Shown: one piece after another, positions 26,495 through 34,311 of the stretch | Layout of the letters: each line of letters opens with the position of its first letter | How positions within the stretch are numbered: the stretch's first letter is position 1 | Assembly: GCF_040549525.1 (NCBI RefSeq) | Contig: NZ_JBEPTM010000002.1 | Coordinates: 1 to 64,000, forward strand | Length of the DNA stretch: 64,000 nt | Direction of reading: 5' to 3' | DNA from: Lacisediminihabitans sp040549525 | GTDB taxonomy: Bacteria > Actinomycetota > Actinomycetes > Actinomycetales > Microbacteriaceae | The notes under the pieces: model-generated | Databases searched by the model: none | What the model was told of the DNA's origin: nothing | The model's input: the letters and a program-made list of their open reading frames with translations, nothing else | Program-made: the position numbers and the translations under genes

Positions 26495-26960
26495 ATGCCA
26501 AGCACACGGTCGATGAAACTAATGGAATCCGCCCACCGCTTCCTGCAGCGCCTCACGGGGGGGAAGGGCCGGCTGGAACATCGCCGGGATGCCCGTGATC
26601 GAGCTCACGACCACCGGCCGAAAGAGCGGTGAACGCCGGACGACGATGCTCACCTCTCCCGCGAGGGACGGGGATGCCTATGTGGTGGTCGCCTCCCGCG
26701 GTGGAGACGACCGCAACCCCGCCTGGTTTCTCAACCTTCGGGACGATCCCCGGGTGGAGGTCGTGATCGAGGGTCATCCCCGTGTACCGATGCTCGCGAC
26801 CATCGCGGATCCCGAGCACAGAGCCCGACTCTGGCCCCTCATCGCAGGACGGTACGCCAACTACGCCGGCTACCAGAGGAAGACCGACCGGGAGATCCCC
26901 CGCGTGCTGTTGCGGCCCCTGTCGAGTGCTGCCGAAGGTCAGCTTCCGGGCGCCGATTAA
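26495..26960 (+). pseudogene. deazaflavin-dependent nitroreductase-family gene with frameshift
   Basis: The N-terminal part (MESAHRFLQRLTGG) starts at the ATG at 26495. The conserved core (GWNIAGMPVIELTTTGRKSG) continues in another frame to 26960. The break is at a run of seven G (26557-26563). With six G the reading would be LTGGRAGWNIAGMPVIEL, exactly the pattern of the DUF385 / deazaflavin-dependent family. Either the gene is inactivated, the tract is slippery, or the base is a sequencing error. A shortened protein from the ATG at 26589 (123 residues) is possible but would lack the first helix. Family members reduce nitro compounds or quinones with F420H2. Confidence 0.75.
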
Positions 26961-26980
26961 CAGCTGTCAACAATGTGTCG

Positions 26981-27001
26981 TGACGTATCGTTGAGACGTG
27001 A
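26981..27001. promoter_or_regulatory. possible PadR operator
   Basis: TGACGTATCG and its imperfect mirror GAGACGTGA form a dyad about 60 bp upstream of the PadR gene. PadR proteins often bind such sites in their own promoter. The match is weak and the call is inference. Confidence 0.35.
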
Positions 27002-27063
27002 GCGACTGGCATATCGGTGCTGGCACTTCAGCACCGGCCACATCCGTCCAGAGAGGACACATC

Positions 27064-27618
27064 ATGCGCACCCCATCTTCTTCCGGCTTCGACCTGTGGG
27101 AGGCCGTCGACGGCCTCCGCGAGAACTTCCCCCGCATGGCGGGATACATGAACTCCGGGCAGCCGGGGCAGACCGGCCGGATGGGCCGAGGAGACGTGCG
27201 CACCGCCATCCTCGTCGCCCTGGCCAAGGAGCCGATGCACGGCTACCAGATCATCCAGTCCATCGAGGCGAGCACCAACGGGGCCTGGAAGCCGAGCGCC
27301 GGCTCCATCTACCCCACGCTTCAGCTGCTCTCCGACGAGGGACTCGTCAGCTCGGAGCAGGTCGGTGAGCGCAAGGTCTATTCCCTCACCGAGGCGGGCA
27401 AGGAAGCCGCCGCCGAGTTCTCCAGCGGCCCGACGCCCTGGGAGCCGCGCCGGTCCTGGAACTCCGACCGCAACACCGCACTGCCGAAGGCCGGGGCGAA
27501 GCTCGCCCAGGCTGCCGCGCAGGTCGCGCAGAGCGGCACCGCCGAGCAGAGGGAGCGTGCCGTCGCCGCGATCGACGAGGCGCGCCGCACGCTCTATTCC
27601 ATCCTCGCCGAGGACTGA
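27064..27618 (+). CDS. PadR-family transcriptional regulator
   Basis: 184 residues from the ATG at 27064, which has GAGAGGA upstream. A Gly-rich N-terminal tail precedes the winged helix (GDVRTAILVALAKEPMHGYQ, then SAGSIYPTLQLLSDEGLVSS and VYSLTEAGKEAAAEF), the classic PadR pattern. A C-terminal helical region from about residue 140 would give dimerisation. The stop is four bases before the ABC1 kinase gene, so the two are almost certainly one transcript. The ligand is unknown. Confidence 0.92.
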   Translation: MRTPSSSGFDLWEAVDGLRENFPRMAGYMNSGQPGQTGRMGRGDVRTAILVALAKEPMHGYQIIQSIEASTNGAWKPSAGSIYPTLQLLSDEGLVSSEQVGERKVYSLTEAGKEAAAEFSSGPTPWEPRRSWNSDRNTALPKAGAKLAQAAAQVAQSGTAEQRERAVAAIDEARRTLYSILAED

Positions 27619-27622
27619 GGGC

Positions 27623-29326
27623 ATGCCGCCCGATCGCGGCACCAGCACTGCATCGCAGATAGACCCCGCCTACCGCGCACGGTATCGCCGCATCATGCGG
27701 TTCTCCGCGTCCGCTCTGGCGCAGACCTGGTGGTTCGAACTCGTTCTGCCGCGATTCGGCCTTCGCCGACTCGCGGCCCGCAGCCGCACCAAGCGGGTGC
27801 AGCGCATCGCCCGACGCTTCTATGTGCTCGCCGCCGATCTCGGCGGACTGATGATCAAGGTCGGCCAGTTCCTTTCGTCGCGCCTTGACATCCTTCCCCC
27901 GGAGATAACCAAGGAGCTCGAGGGGCTGCAGGATGAGGTGGAGCCAGAGCTGTTCGAGCGCATCCGCCGCCAGGCCGAGACAGAACTGGGCATGCCGCTC
28001 GAGCAGGCCTACGCCTCGTTCGAGCCGATTCCCATCGCCGCGGCATCCCTCGGCCAGGCTCATCGCGCTCGATTGACCGCCGGGATCGCCGCCGATGTCG
28101 GTTTCGAGAACGTCGTCGTGAAGGTGCAGCGGCCGGGCATCGAGAAGATCGTCGAGGTCGACCTCGCGGCGCTTCGCCGGGTGGCCCGCTGGCTCTCCCA
28201 CGTGAAACTCGTTTCGAACCGCGCCGACGCCCCCGCGCTCGTGGAGGAGTTCGCCGCGACGAGTCTCGAGGAGATCGACTACCTTCACGAGGCCGCGAGT
28301 GCCGAGCGCTTCGCGGAGGACTTCGCCAGCGATCCCCGCATCGGCGCGCCCGTCATCGTGTGGGACCGCAGTGCCCTCCGCGTGCTCACGCTGTCGGATG
28401 TGACCGCGATCAAGATCTCGGATGTCGCGGGCCTCACCGCGGCGGGAATCGACCCGGCAGAGGTCGCGCAGGAGCTCGCGCGGTCCACCTTCCAGCAGAT
28501 CTTCGTTGCCGGCTTCTTCCACGCGGATCCGCATCCGGGAAACATCTTCATCACACCGGGAAGACCCGGGACCGACGAGGACTGGCGCCTCACCTACGTG
28601 GACTTCGGGATGATGGGCGAGATCTCCGACTCGCTCCGGAGCGGGCTTCGCGACTTCATCCTCGCGGCGGTCGGTCGGGACGGTCGCGCCCTGGTCGCCG
28701 CCCTCGAACGCCTCGGCGTGTTGCTCAAGACGGCGGACACCAACGAACTCGAGCGGGCCATGACCGCCCTGTTCGACCGTTTCGGCGGCATGGGCGTCGC
28801 CGAGTTGCAGACCGTGGACCCGCGTGAGCTGGAGAAGTTCGCGCGGGGATTCGGCGAGACGATCCGAGCCCTGCCCTTCCAGCTGCCCGAGAACTTCCTG
28901 CTGCTGGTGCGGAGCATCTCCCTCATCTCGGGGGTGACGAGCGCGCTGAACAAGGACTTCAACATGTGGGACGCCGTCGACCCCTTCGCGCGCACCGTGC
29001 TGAGCTCGACCAGCGGAAACGCGCTTCGCGGCATCGGCCAGCAGGCGGTGAGCTATGCGAACACGCTCGCTCGGCTTCCGCGGCGACTCGACGAACTGGC
29101 CACCCGCCTCGACCGCGGACAGGTCGCCGTGCGGGCCCCGGAGGTCGACCGCCGGCTGCGGTCGATCGAGCGCTCCGTGAGCCGCCTCGCCTCCGCGCTC
29201 GTCTTCGCGACGCTGCTCATCGCCGGGGTGCTTCTGCGCCCCACGGATGAGACGCTCGGCTGGGTGCTGATGGGGGCATCCGCCCTCCCGTTGCTACACG
29301 TGGTCGTGACGGCGCGGCGGCGCTGA
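27623..29326 (+). CDS. ABC1/UbiB-family atypical kinase
   Basis: 567 residues from the ATG at 27623; the open frame reaches further back into padR but that part is not used. Family motifs are KVGQ in LMIKVGQFLSSRLDILPP, the Ala-rich loop IAAASLGQAHRARL, FFHADPHPGN and the metal-binding YVDFGMMGE. Two hydrophobic helices at the C-terminus (LVFATLLIAGVLL and WVLMGASALPLLHVVV) anchor it in the membrane. UbiB-type proteins are ATPases that help isoprenoid quinone or lipid handling. In actinobacteria without ubiquinone the client could be menaquinone, which is inference. It is coupled to a PadR regulator. Confidence 0.9.
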   Translation: MPPDRGTSTASQIDPAYRARYRRIMRFSASALAQTWWFELVLPRFGLRRLAARSRTKRVQRIARRFYVLAADLGGLMIKVGQFLSSRLDILPPEITKELEGLQDEVEPELFERIRRQAETELGMPLEQAYASFEPIPIAAASLGQAHRARLTAGIAADVGFENVVVKVQRPGIEKIVEVDLAALRRVARWLSHVKLVSNRADAPALVEEFAATSLEEIDYLHEAASAERFAEDFASDPRIGAPVIVWDRSALRVLTLSDVTAIKISDVAGLTAAGIDPAEVAQELARSTFQQIFVAGFFHADPHPGNIFITPGRPGTDEDWRLTYVDFGMMGEISDSLRSGLRDFILAAVGRDGRALVAALERLGVLLKTADTNELERAMTALFDRFGGMGVAELQTVDPRELEKFARGFGETIRALPFQLPENFLLLVRSISLISGVTSALNKDFNMWDAVDPFARTVLSSTSGNALRGIGQQAVSYANTLARLPRRLDELATRLDRGQVAVRAPEVDRRLRSIERSVSRLASALVFATLLIAGVLLRPTDETLGWVLMGASALPLLHVVVTARRR

Positions 29327-29435
29327 CGACCGGGTCGTTCGCCTCGCCCGCTCGAAGTGCCGCATCACCCGCAGCGGCGATTCCGGAGTCACCCCGATGC
29401 GTCGCGGGGACCAGAGCCCTGTGTGCCGCCCCCGC

Positions 29436-30722
29436 TCAGGCGAAGTACCTCAACCAGAGGTAGGGCAGGCAGAGCGTGACCGTGACGGCGGTCACCACGA
29501 GCCCGTACTTGGTGAAGGTCCAGAAGGAGATGGGATGCCCGTTGCGCATCGCGATGCCGAGCACGACCACGTTGGCGCTTGCTCCCACCGCGGTGGCATT
29601 TCCCCCGAGGTCAGCACCGAGCGTCAGCGCCCACCAGAGCGGCTGGGCGGGCTGGCCACCGGCCTGCACCAGGTCGTTGACGAGCGGGGCGAGAGTGGCG
29701 ACATAGGGGATGTTGTCCACGATGCCCGAGAACACGGCGGATCCGAACAGGAGCCCGGCCGTCGCACCGAGGTAGTTGGTGCCCACGGCCTGGATCGCCG
29801 CCTGGCCGACGGCTTCGATCACTCCGAGGCTCACCAGCCCGCCCACCATGATGAAGAGGCCGGCGAAGAAGAGCAGCGTCTGCCACTCGACGTCCGCGAA
29901 GATCTTGCGGGGCTCGAGCCGGGTGATGAGCACGAGCAGCCCGGCCCCGAGCAGCGCGACGATCGCCGGCTCGAGGTTCACGAGCGAATGCAGGATGAAG
30001 CCGGCGATCACGAGCGCCAACACACTCAGCGACTTCACGAGCAGCGGCACATCGCGGATCGCCTCCCGCTCATTGAGCGCCATCACCCGCGCGACCCGCG
30101 CCGGGTCGAAGCCGAGCTGCTTGCGAAACATGAGCCAGCACAGTCCGACGAACACGACGAGCAGGATGACGACGATCGGCGCGACGTTGACGATGAAGTC
30201 ATTGAAGCTGAGGCCGCCCCGGCTGGCAATGATGATGTTGGGCGGATCGCCGATCAGCGTCGCCGTTCCGCCGATGTTGCTCGACATGACCTCGGCGATG
30301 AGAAAGGGTATCGGCGAGATCGTGAGCCGGTCGCAGATCAGGAGGGTGACGGGGGCGATGAGAAGAACCGTCGTCACGTTGTCGAGGAACGCGGACAGCA
30401 CGGCGGTGATCAGCACCAGCATGACCATGATCACGAAGGGGCGGCCCTTCGCCCGTTTCGCGGCCCAGATCGCCAGGAACTCGAAGAGACCCGATTGCTG
30501 GAGGATGCCGACGATGATCATCATTCCCAGCAGCAGGAAGATGACGTTCCAGTCGATCCCGCTCTCCTGGGAGAAGAAGATCCCCCTCTTATCGGTCGCG
30601 CCGATGATCACCATGAGACCGGCGCCGACGAGCGCGACGGTGACGCGGGGCACCTTCTCGGTCGCGATGAGGACGTAGGCGCCGACGAATACCGCCAGAG
30701 CCAGGATGACCTGGATGCTCAT
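29436..30722 (-). CDS. SLC13/ArsB-type anion or Na+/H+ permease
   Basis: 428 residues with about eleven hydrophobic segments. The protein belongs to the ion transporter superfamily: the first half has FLDNVTTVLLIAPVTL and the diagnostic SSNIGGTATLIGDPPNIIIA, a signature shared by ArsB, NhaD and tyrosinase-P permeases. The second half repeats the fold (IVDNIPYVATLAPLVND, then GADLGGNATAVGASANVV). The substrate is not decidable. It starts four bases inside the end of the CBS-protein gene (ATGA overlap), suggesting that gene regulates or senses for it. Confidence 0.88.
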   Translation of the reverse strand: MSIQVILALAVFVGAYVLIATEKVPRVTVALVGAGLMVIIGATDKRGIFFSQESGIDWNVIFLLLGMMIIVGILQQSGLFEFLAIWAAKRAKGRPFVIMVMLVLITAVLSAFLDNVTTVLLIAPVTLLICDRLTISPIPFLIAEVMSSNIGGTATLIGDPPNIIIASRGGLSFNDFIVNVAPIVVILLVVFVGLCWLMFRKQLGFDPARVARVMALNEREAIRDVPLLVKSLSVLALVIAGFILHSLVNLEPAIVALLGAGLLVLITRLEPRKIFADVEWQTLLFFAGLFIMVGGLVSLGVIEAVGQAAIQAVGTNYLGATAGLLFGSAVFSGIVDNIPYVATLAPLVNDLVQAGGQPAQPLWWALTLGADLGGNATAVGASANVVVLGIAMRNGHPISFWTFTKYGLVVTAVTVTLCLPYLWLRYFA

Positions 30723-31207
30723 GCGTCGTTGTGCGAGGTGTCGGACGGTGCACAGAACGTGAGGATGGCATCCATCAGGGCGGTGAGCGTGACGAACTGG
30801 GCGTCGGGCCCGCTCGATCCCTTGATGAGAGCGATCTGCGCCCGGGCATTCGCCATGCGGGCGGCCACCTCGAGGATCGTGTCGTCCGCATCCACGCGGA
30901 GGAGTTCGTAGATGTGGACACGGTCGTCGTCGATCAGCTCCCCGATGGTGCTCTGGCCCGCTTTAGCCCAGACCTCCTCGGCCGCCTCTTCGTCGAGCAC
31001 CCCGGCCAGCGCCATGTCATCGAGCACATAGCTGGGCACCAGGAGGCCCAATACGTCGACCGCGGAGACCACCGCCGAGGGAACTCCGGCCGAATCGGCG
31101 ATCACGAGACCGACGAGGTCATCGGCGGCGATGGCACGCGCGGCCTCCAACGCGGTGGTTTCCCGCGCGACTATCGGAAGGCTGACGTGAAGATCGGATG
31201 CGCGCAT
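30719..31207 (-). CDS. CBS-domain protein coupled to permease
   Basis: 162 residues, two CBS motifs. The first (VARETTALEAARAIAADDLV, LVIADSAGVPSAVVSAVDVL) and the second (LRVDADDTILEVAARMANARA) together form one Bateman-type unit. Such domains bind adenosyl nucleotides and gate partner proteins. The gene overlaps the following permease gene by four bases, so the two are translationally coupled. The 250 bp upstream (31208-31457) form a divergent promoter region with the LysR gene; no clear site was recognised there. Confidence 0.88.
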   Translation of the reverse strand: MRASDLHVSLPIVARETTALEAARAIAADDLVGLVIADSAGVPSAVVSAVDVLGLLVPSYVLDDMALAGVLDEEAAEEVWAKAGQSTIGELIDDDRVHIYELLRVDADDTILEVAARMANARAQIALIKGSSGPDAQFVTLTALMDAILTFCAPSDTSHNDA

Positions 31208-31457
31208 GGGGTCCCCTCAGAAGTTGGCAGCAGTCCTGCTGCGCCGACCAGACTTCCCGGCTCACCTCAGTCGAGCGTAGCGGGGGTTCACGCTTCTCGT
31301 GTGGGCGGTCGCCGCGGTGAGGAGGCGTCGACGGCCCAGCGCGCCAGCCGTGCCTGGTCTCGACCCGGGTGATGACCGGCGCCTCCCGCCCACCGCATCG
31401 ATGATTCTGCGCTGATCGGCTTCTGGCCGGGCATCTATTCATTGCTAAGGTCGCTGA

Positions 31458-32387
31458 ATGGAATTGCGTCAACTCGAACACTTCGTCACCGTCGCCGACG
31501 AGAGGCACTTCACCCGAGCGGCCGAGCTGCTTCAGATCTCGCAGTCGGGCCTCTCCGCGTCGATCAGGGCTCTCGAAACCGAGCTCGGCATCTCGCTGTT
31601 CGTTCGCAGCACGCGCCGCGTCGAGCTCACCGCCGCCGGCCAGGCGCTGCTCGCCGACTCGATTCGTACGCTCGCGAGCGCCGCCGCAGCGCAGAACGCG
31701 GTCGCGGCGGTGCGGGGGCTCGTTCGTGGGCGCCTCACCGTCGGCGCGGAACCCTGCATCGGCGCGATCGACCTTCCTGCCGAACTCGGGCGATTCCGAC
31801 TCGCGAATCCCGGCGTCGAGGTACGGCTGCGCTACGAGGGATCCGTCGATCAGCTCGACAGCGTGGCGAGCGGGCTCCGGGATGTGGCCCTGGTCGTGGT
31901 GACCGGTCCCGCCCCGCAGGGCGTGCGCTTGCGCCCGGTGAGTTCGCAGAAGCTCGTGGTGCTGTGTCATCCGGAACATCCGTTCGCCTCACGCAGCGAG
32001 GTCGATATCGAGTCACTGCACGACCAGCCGATGATCGGCTTCCAACCCGGGTGGGGCGCCCACGTGCTGGCGCGCCGGGCATTCGCGGCGGCGGGCTACG
32101 ACTACCGCACCGCAATGGAGGTCAATGACGTGCACCCTCTGCTCGACCTCGTGGGCTACAACCTCGGGGTGGCGATCGTGCCGGCGAGCTTTGCCGCGAA
32201 GCGTCCGGACACCCTCTGCGCCGTGCCGCTGCCCGAGAACGTGCCGCACTGGACGGTCGCCGTCGCGATGGCGGACGAACCGAGTCCGGCCGCCACCGCA
32301 TTCCTCGACCAGATGTTCGAGGGGAGCGCTCAGGCCGCGTCGAGCATCGAGAGCTCTTCGGCGGTCAGGGTGACCTCGGCCGCCTGA
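31458..32387 (+). CDS. LysR-family transcriptional regulator
   Basis: 309 residues. The N-terminal winged helix is canonical (MELRQLEHFVTVADERHFT, then ELLQISQSGLSASIRALE). The effector domain runs from about residue 90 (GRLTVGAEPCIGAIDLPAEL) to the end. The gene is convergent with an aldo/keto reductase, and its last 58 bp overlap that gene's 3' end, so the last 18 or so residues are unlikely to be conserved. Targets are unknown; the adjacent reductases or the divergent CBS/permease pair are candidates. Confidence 0.92.
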   Translation: MELRQLEHFVTVADERHFTRAAELLQISQSGLSASIRALETELGISLFVRSTRRVELTAAGQALLADSIRTLASAAAAQNAVAAVRGLVRGRLTVGAEPCIGAIDLPAELGRFRLANPGVEVRLRYEGSVDQLDSVASGLRDVALVVVTGPAPQGVRLRPVSSQKLVVLCHPEHPFASRSEVDIESLHDQPMIGFQPGWGAHVLARRAFAAAGYDYRTAMEVNDVHPLLDLVGYNLGVAIVPASFAAKRPDTLCAVPLPENVPHWTVAVAMADEPSPAATAFLDQMFEGSAQAASSIESSSAVRVTSAA

Positions 32388-33190
32388 ACCGAGTTGGTGA
32401 TGCTCTCGGGACGCGACGCGCCGGGGATCGGGATCACCCAGGGCGACTTCGCCAGCTCCCAGGCGAGGCACACGACCTGCGGGGTGATGCCACGGTCGGC
32501 CGCCACCTTTCCGAACGCCGCGAACCTGTCGCCGAGCGCAGCCGCGGAGGTGATGCCTCCGAGCGGACTCCACGGCAGGAATGCGATCCCGAGTTCATCG
32601 CACAGCTCGAGTTCGGGCTCGCTGCTTCGGAAGGCGGGCGAGAACTGGTTCTGCACCGAGGCGAGCCGGCCGCCGAGCACCTCCTGCGCGAGTCGGATCT
32701 GCTCCGGGTTCGCGTTCGAGATGCCTGCCTGCCGGATGGTGCCGGCGTCGAGCAGGTCGCGGAGGGCGCCGATGGAATCCGCGTAGGGCACCGAGGAGTC
32801 CGGACGGTGGAACTGGTAGAGGCCGACCGCCTCGCCACCGAGCCGCTTCAGCGAGGCCTCCGCCGCCTTCTTCAGGTATTCGGGGCGGCCATCCTGGGTC
32901 CAGGAGCCGTCTCCCGGGCGCAGGTGGCCACCCTTGGTGGCGACGAGCACAGCCGAGGTGTCCCCTCCCCAGGAGGCGATGGCCTTTGCAATGAGCGACT
33001 CGTTGTGGCCGACATCCGTCGCGGTCAGGTGGTAGGCATCCGCCGTATCGAAGAGCGTCACCCCCAGATCGAGAGCAGCGTGGATGGTCGCGATGGAGCG
33101 AGCCTCATCGGGCCGCCCTTCGATGGACATGGGCATGCCGCCGAGGCCGATCTCGCTGACCTGTACATCGCCGATGGTTCGTGTCTTCAT
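32330..33190 (-). CDS. aldo/keto reductase (1)
   Basis: 286 residues from the ATG at 33190; upstream in-frame sequence belongs to the spacer and the end of the next gene. The barrel enzyme has the catalytic tetrad: D and Y in LFDTADAYHL, K in VATKGGHL, and H in YQFHRPDSS. The NADPH-binding end is in IPGASRPESITNS. Oxidation or reduction of an aldehyde or ketone is expected; the substrate is unknown. It is 31 bp downstream of a second reductase on the same strand, likely one operon. Confidence 0.92.
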   Translation of the reverse strand: MKTRTIGDVQVSEIGLGGMPMSIEGRPDEARSIATIHAALDLGVTLFDTADAYHLTATDVGHNESLIAKAIASWGGDTSAVLVATKGGHLRPGDGSWTQDGRPEYLKKAAEASLKRLGGEAVGLYQFHRPDSSVPYADSIGALRDLLDAGTIRQAGISNANPEQIRLAQEVLGGRLASVQNQFSPAFRSSEPELELCDELGIAFLPWSPLGGITSAAALGDRFAAFGKVAADRGITPQVVCLAWELAKSPWVIPIPGASRPESITNSVQAAEVTLTAEELSMLDAA

Positions 33191-33221
33191 GTTCGTGGGT
33201 CTCTCTTTTCGGGTGAACGGA

Positions 33222-34193
33222 TTACCAGGCGTAGTCTTCCGGCGCGGTCTTGCGACCGGGGAAGATCTCGTCGAGTCGGGCGAGCGCGTCGGCGTCGAGG
33301 GTGACGTCGAGGGCACGCACCGCGGCATCCAGCTGGTCCATGGTGCGCGGTCCGACGATGGGAGCGGTCACCGCGGGCTGGTGCAGCAACCAGGCCAGTC
33401 CGACATCCCCCGGCTCATGGCCGAGCTCCTCGGCGAAGTCCTCATAGCGCTCGATGGCTTCGCGATGGGTCTCGAGCGTCTCGGCCGCGCGGCCCTCCAG
33501 GCGGCGCTTGCCATCCCGCTCCTTGCGCACCACTCCGCCGAGAAGCCCGCCGTGGAGCGGCGACCACGGGATGATCCCGAGGCCGTTTCCCTGGGCGGAG
33601 GGGATCACCTCGAGCTCGATATCGCGCGTGAGCAGGTTGTAGATGGACTGTTCGCTCACCAGCCCGGTGAAGTTGCGTCGGCGCGCCTCCGCCTGAGCGG
33701 TGGCGATGTGCCATCCCGCGAAGTTGCTGCTGCCGGCGTACAGGATCTTGCCCTGCGCGACGGCCGTCTCCATCGCCTGCCAGATCTCGTCCCACGGGGT
33801 ATCCCGATCCACGTGATGAAACTGGTAGAGGTCGATGTAGTCGGTCTTCAGCCGCGAGAGGCTCGCATCGAGAGCGCGACGGATGTTGAGCGCCGAGAGC
33901 TTGCCCTCGTTCGGCCACTGCGTCATGTCGCCGTAGAGCTTGGTGGCGAGAACCGTGTGCTCGCGCCGGCCGTTGCCCTGTTCGAACCAGTTGCCGAGGA
34001 TCGTCTCCGTGGTGCCGCGGCCCAGTTCGCCACCGTACACGTTCGCCGTGTCGAAGAAGTTGATGCCGTATTCCTGCGCCGAGTCCATGATGGCGAAAGA
34101 GTCGGACTCCGTCGTCTGAGGGCCGAAATTCATGGTTCCGAGGCAGAGGCGGGAGACGGTGAGGCCGGAGCGGCCGAGATGCGTGTATTCCAT
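33222..34193 (-). CDS. aldo/keto reductase (2)
   Basis: 323 residues from the ATG at 34193 (MEYTHLGRSGLTVSRLCLGT). The tetrad is present: NFFDTANVYGG, VLATKLYGDM and LYQFHHVDRD. It resembles the YhdN/Tas-type or potassium-channel-beta-like oxidoreductases with the EQSIYNLL motif. It leads the two-gene reductase run. Although both are aldo/keto reductases, their sequences differ widely, so they are not a recent duplication. Confidence 0.92.
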   Translation of the reverse strand: MEYTHLGRSGLTVSRLCLGTMNFGPQTTESDSFAIMDSAQEYGINFFDTANVYGGELGRGTTETILGNWFEQGNGRREHTVLATKLYGDMTQWPNEGKLSALNIRRALDASLSRLKTDYIDLYQFHHVDRDTPWDEIWQAMETAVAQGKILYAGSSNFAGWHIATAQAEARRRNFTGLVSEQSIYNLLTRDIELEVIPSAQGNGLGIIPWSPLHGGLLGGVVRKERDGKRRLEGRAAETLETHREAIERYEDFAEELGHEPGDVGLAWLLHQPAVTAPIVGPRTMDQLDAAVRALDVTLDADALARLDEIFPGRKTAPEDYAW

Positions 34194-34311
34194 ACTTCTA
34201 CGGTGCTCCCCAGCCGCCCATCTGTCCAATAGGAACTGCGGATGCTACTCAGCAGTCGGGGTTCTCAATGACGGAATCCCGGGGGTGAGCCCGCGGCCCT
34301 AACATGAGCAC

